Assembly (NCBI GenBank): GCA_016214145.1
Contig: JACRPA010000002.1
Location: 985,258 to 1,049,257 of the forward strand
Source of the DNA: Rhodocyclales bacterium
Lineage (GTDB): Bacteria > Pseudomonadota > Gammaproteobacteria > Burkholderiales > Rhodocyclaceae
Length of the DNA stretch: 64,000 nt
Reading direction: 5' to 3'
The position numbers were made by a program, and so were the translations under genes. The notes under the pieces are model-generated. The model was not told the origin of the DNA and searched no databases. It was given only the letters and a program-made list of their open reading frames with translations. Numbering within the stretch: the stretch's first letter is position 1; every line of letters begins with the position of its first letter. Shown here piece by piece: positions 62,436 through 64,000 of the stretch.

Positions 62436-62470
62436 CAAAAAACAAAAGCCGCGGGCGCGGCTTTTGTTTA
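62436..62470. terminator. Bidirectional terminator between the cupredoxin and nirI-like genes
   Basis: AAAAGCCGC and GCGGCTTTT form the stem, with A- and T-runs on both sides. It ends the cupredoxin transcript on the minus strand, although some read-through to nirI is likely because no nirI promoter was seen. Confidence 0.8.
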
Positions 62471-62487
62471 GGCATGAAGATGCTGCG

Positions 62488-62820
62488 TCACTCGGTCACT
62501 TCGATCCTGCCTTTCATCTCCGGGTGCGGCCCGCAGGTGTAAACGTAGGTTCCCGGCCTGTCGAAAAGGCGCTGCCAGGATTCACCCGGAAAGATGCGAT
62601 CGGACTCGAATCCGCCGGGGCCGGCAAACAGGATTGAATGGCTGGTGCGCTTTTCGAGGTTGACCCATTTCACCACCGTGCCGACCTTGACCTTGAGCTC
62701 GGACGGATCGTACTTGTAGTCCTTGATGCCGACATCGACCGACTGCGCCAGACACTGCAGCGGCAGCCCGGCAAAAGTCAGCCCGGCCAGGACGGCGATG
62801 GCCATGAAAATCTTGCGCAT
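62488..62820 (-). CDS. Type 1 copper protein (cupredoxin)
   Basis: The 110-residue protein has a signal peptide (ending QCLAQ) and a blue copper site with His in TSHSILF and Cys-His-Met in YTCGPHPEM. Such small cupredoxins (pseudoazurin/amicyanin-like) carry electrons to NirS. The gene starts 14 bp after a strong hairpin in its leader. It contains a copy of the CTGACTTT motif in the signal peptide codons. Confidence 0.88.
   Translation of the reverse strand: MRKIFMAIAVLAGLTFAGLPLQCLAQSVDVGIKDYKYDPSELKVKVGTVVKWVNLEKRTSHSILFAGPGGFESDRIFPGESWQRLFDRPGTYVYTCGPHPEMKGRIEVTE
62774..62796 (-). repeat. Dispersed motif GCCGT-N10-CTGACTTT, copy 10 (in the cupredoxin signal peptide)
   Basis: An exact match on the coding strand, giving AVLAGLTF, the same peptide context as the copy in the phospholipase D-like signal peptide. 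Confidence 0.85.
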
Positions 62821-62833
62821 ATCGATCTCCTGT

Positions 62834-62869
62834 CAAACAAACGGGGAGCATCTGCTCCCCGTTTGTTTG
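62834..62869 (-). terminator. Hairpin between the heme-binding cytochrome and cupredoxin genes
   Basis: Two 17-bp arms (62834-62850 and 62853-62869) are exactly complementary around a 2-base loop, with the GC core CGGGGAGCA. T-rich sequence (TTTGTTTG) follows on the minus strand. It lies in the leader of the cupredoxin gene and may act as a terminator or attenuator. Confidence 0.7.
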
Positions 62870-62903
62870 CATTGCGCCCGGAGAGTTCCCCCGGACCGCG
62901 CGA

Positions 62904-63767
62904 TCACTGCTTGGCCGCGGTGATGTCCGCCTTGGCGTCGATGCCTAGCGTGTAGCCGAGCGAGACGTGGTGGAAACGGCCGCTGGTATGGTCGTCGTGG
63001 ATGGCGAAGCCGATGTTGTAGGTCTTGCCGGCCGCCATGGCGATGTCGCCTTCGCCGCCAGCGAGCTTGCGGGTAAACGTGACGACCCATTCGTCGCCCT
63101 TCTTCTCGCCCTTCGCATCGACCAGGGCCTTGCCGCCCTCCATGACGCGCTTGTCGGCGACATAACCGTCGTGCTTGGCGCCCTTGCTGGTCCACTGGAT
63201 CAGGTCATAGAACTTGCCGCCCTTGACGTCGCCGCCGGTGACGTACTTGGTCTTCTTGTCGTCCTTGCCGTCGGGCATGGTGCGGGCGTCCTGATGGCAG
63301 GTCTCCCAGCAGCCGGACAGGTTGGCGCGCTCGATCTTGTTGTCCTCGAACATCACGGCCAGCTTGACCTGGTTGTCCTTGTCCATCTTCTCGGCGCCGC
63401 CGGCCGGCTGCTTCCAGGAGAAGCGCAGGTACAGGTTCGTGCCGTCGTGCGCCGCCTGCACCGTGACGGGAATCGAGCCGGCCTTGCCCTTGATGACCTT
63501 GGGCTCGATCTTCTGGCCGGTCACCATCTTCTTGCCCATGTCGGCGGCTTCCTCATCGTGGCAGCTGGCGCAGGATTCGCCCTTCTTGAGGCCCTTGGCG
63601 CCGCCATGTTCGGTGCCCTTGGTGATCCATTCGATGGGGGAGACGCCCGGGTAGAACACGGTGATCTTCTTGCCCGGCGCCTTGCTCCAGTCGGGTGCGG
63701 CCATCGCGCCGCCCGCGCCCAGCGCGAGCACCAGTCCGACGGCTGAAGCGGTGATCAGTTTTTGCAT
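62904..63767 (-). CDS. Heme-binding cytochrome c of the ethylbenzene dehydrogenase-related family
   Basis: The 287-residue protein has a signal peptide (ending GAMAAP), one standard heme c site C66-A-S-C69-H70, and an EB_dh/DMSO reductase-type heme b-binding domain (about 95-287). A second Cys pair reads C153-W-E-T-C157-H158, a C-x3-C-H spacing. The ATG at 63767, with AAGGAG, was preferred to a TTG two codons upstream. As the neighbour of nirT it probably carries electrons from NirT/NapC into the periplasm. Confidence 0.85.
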   Translation of the reverse strand: MQKLITASAVGLVLALGAGGAMAAPDWSKAPGKKITVFYPGVSPIEWITKGTEHGGAKGLKKGESCASCHDEEAADMGKKMVTGQKIEPKVIKGKAGSIPVTVQAAHDGTNLYLRFSWKQPAGGAEKMDKDNQVKLAVMFEDNKIERANLSGCWETCHQDARTMPDGKDDKKTKYVTGGDVKGGKFYDLIQWTSKGAKHDGYVADKRVMEGGKALVDAKGEKKGDEWVVTFTRKLAGGEGDIAMAAGKTYNIGFAIHDDHTSGRFHHVSLGYTLGIDAKADITAAKQ

Positions 63768-63843
63768 GGTCAACTCCTTGGTGACAGGTTTGAATCAGGT
63801 TGTTAAGTATAGAACGAATCAACACCCCTCAAGATGACAGGGC

Positions 63844-64000
63844 CTACTCGTCGTCGTCTTCCTTCATGCCCTTGGGTTTCTGGTGGGCGATGCCCTTGTG
63901 GCACTCGATGCAGGTCTGCTTGTCGCGCTGCGCCAGCTCGTGCTGCTTCCTCGCGCGCTGCTTCTGCACCTCGGTGTTCATGCCGTCGAAGGTGTGGCAG
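63844..64000 (-). CDS. nirT: NapC/NirT family tetraheme cytochrome c (C-terminal part; 5' end outside window)
   Basis: The visible 51 codons encode a C-terminal fragment with a heme motif ending CHTFDGM and another, CIECHKGIAH, followed by a Lys/Asp/Glu-rich tail. Both the last heme site and the basic spacer match NapC/NirT proteins, which oxidise quinol and feed periplasmic reductases. Its position before the nir genes suggests NirT serving NirS. Only the tail can be judged. Confidence 0.75.
   Translation of the reverse strand, partial: CHTFDGMNTEVQKQRARKQHELAQRDKQTCIECHKGIAHQKPKGMKEDDDE

Overview
The window is about 64 kb of GC-rich, gene-dense chromosome from a denitrifying betaproteobacterium. 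The order hda / HAD hydrolase / pcnB / folK / panB-panC-panD, the cd1 nitrite reductase locus and the mix of respiratory genes resemble Rhodocyclales-type genomes. This placement is an inference from gene content only. No rRNA, tRNA, CRISPR array or insertion sequence was recognised.

Layout. Positions 1-9044 hold housekeeping genes (rpmB-rpmG, a desaturase, MscS, a phospholipase D-like protein, sufS) and a Sel1-repeat gene broken by an in-frame amber codon. Positions 9059-12089 form an accessory stretch: an RHH/PIN pair, an AT-rich nuclease-like orphan, a sirtuin, and an MNT/HEPN pair that sits between intact rsmB and a decayed second copy of the rsmB 3' end. Positions 12097-33942 are core genes (rsmB, purN, mutL, miaA, murI, an RND pump, purM, hda, pcnB, folK, panBCD) plus an AbrB/PIN pair.

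Positions 33940-46655 form a respiratory island. It contains two tandem CtaA homologues, a CuA-containing heme-copper oxidoreductase in which the active-site tyrosine position is Gln (a candidate eNOR-type NO reductase), SCO/SenC, a cytochrome b fused to two [4Fe-4S] clusters and an MvhD-like domain, a second unusual heme-copper oxidase-like protein, an NnrS-like membrane protein, a DUF2249 protein, and a cytochrome b fused to a plant-type ferredoxin and a flavin/NAD reductase. After a stretch with a nitronate monooxygenase, an AT-rich pair of small membrane genes and a DUF898/M48 protease pair, positions 52341-64000 carry the nitrite reductase locus on the minus strand: nirT/napC (partial), a heme-binding cytochrome, a cupredoxin, nirI/nosR-like, nirS, nirC, nirF, nirDL, nirG, nirH, nirJ, nirN.

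How it fits together. NirT/NapC, NirC and the cupredoxin can feed electrons to NirS, which reduces nitrite to NO; NirF, NirDL, NirG, NirH, NirJ and NirN make its heme d1. The unusual heme-copper proteins and cytochrome b fusions are placed and apparently regulated (FNR/DNR-type TTGA-N6-TCAA boxes at class II spacing before both fusions and before nirS) as if they handle the NO. Across the whole window two repeat layers stand out: a bipartite 23-bp motif GCCGT-N10-CTGACTTT, ten exact copies, nearly all inside genes; and several families of long intergenic palindromes, some of which are read through in frame and supply protein termini (NirN signal peptide, NirH N-terminus, the RND adaptor C-terminus, a MutL linker).
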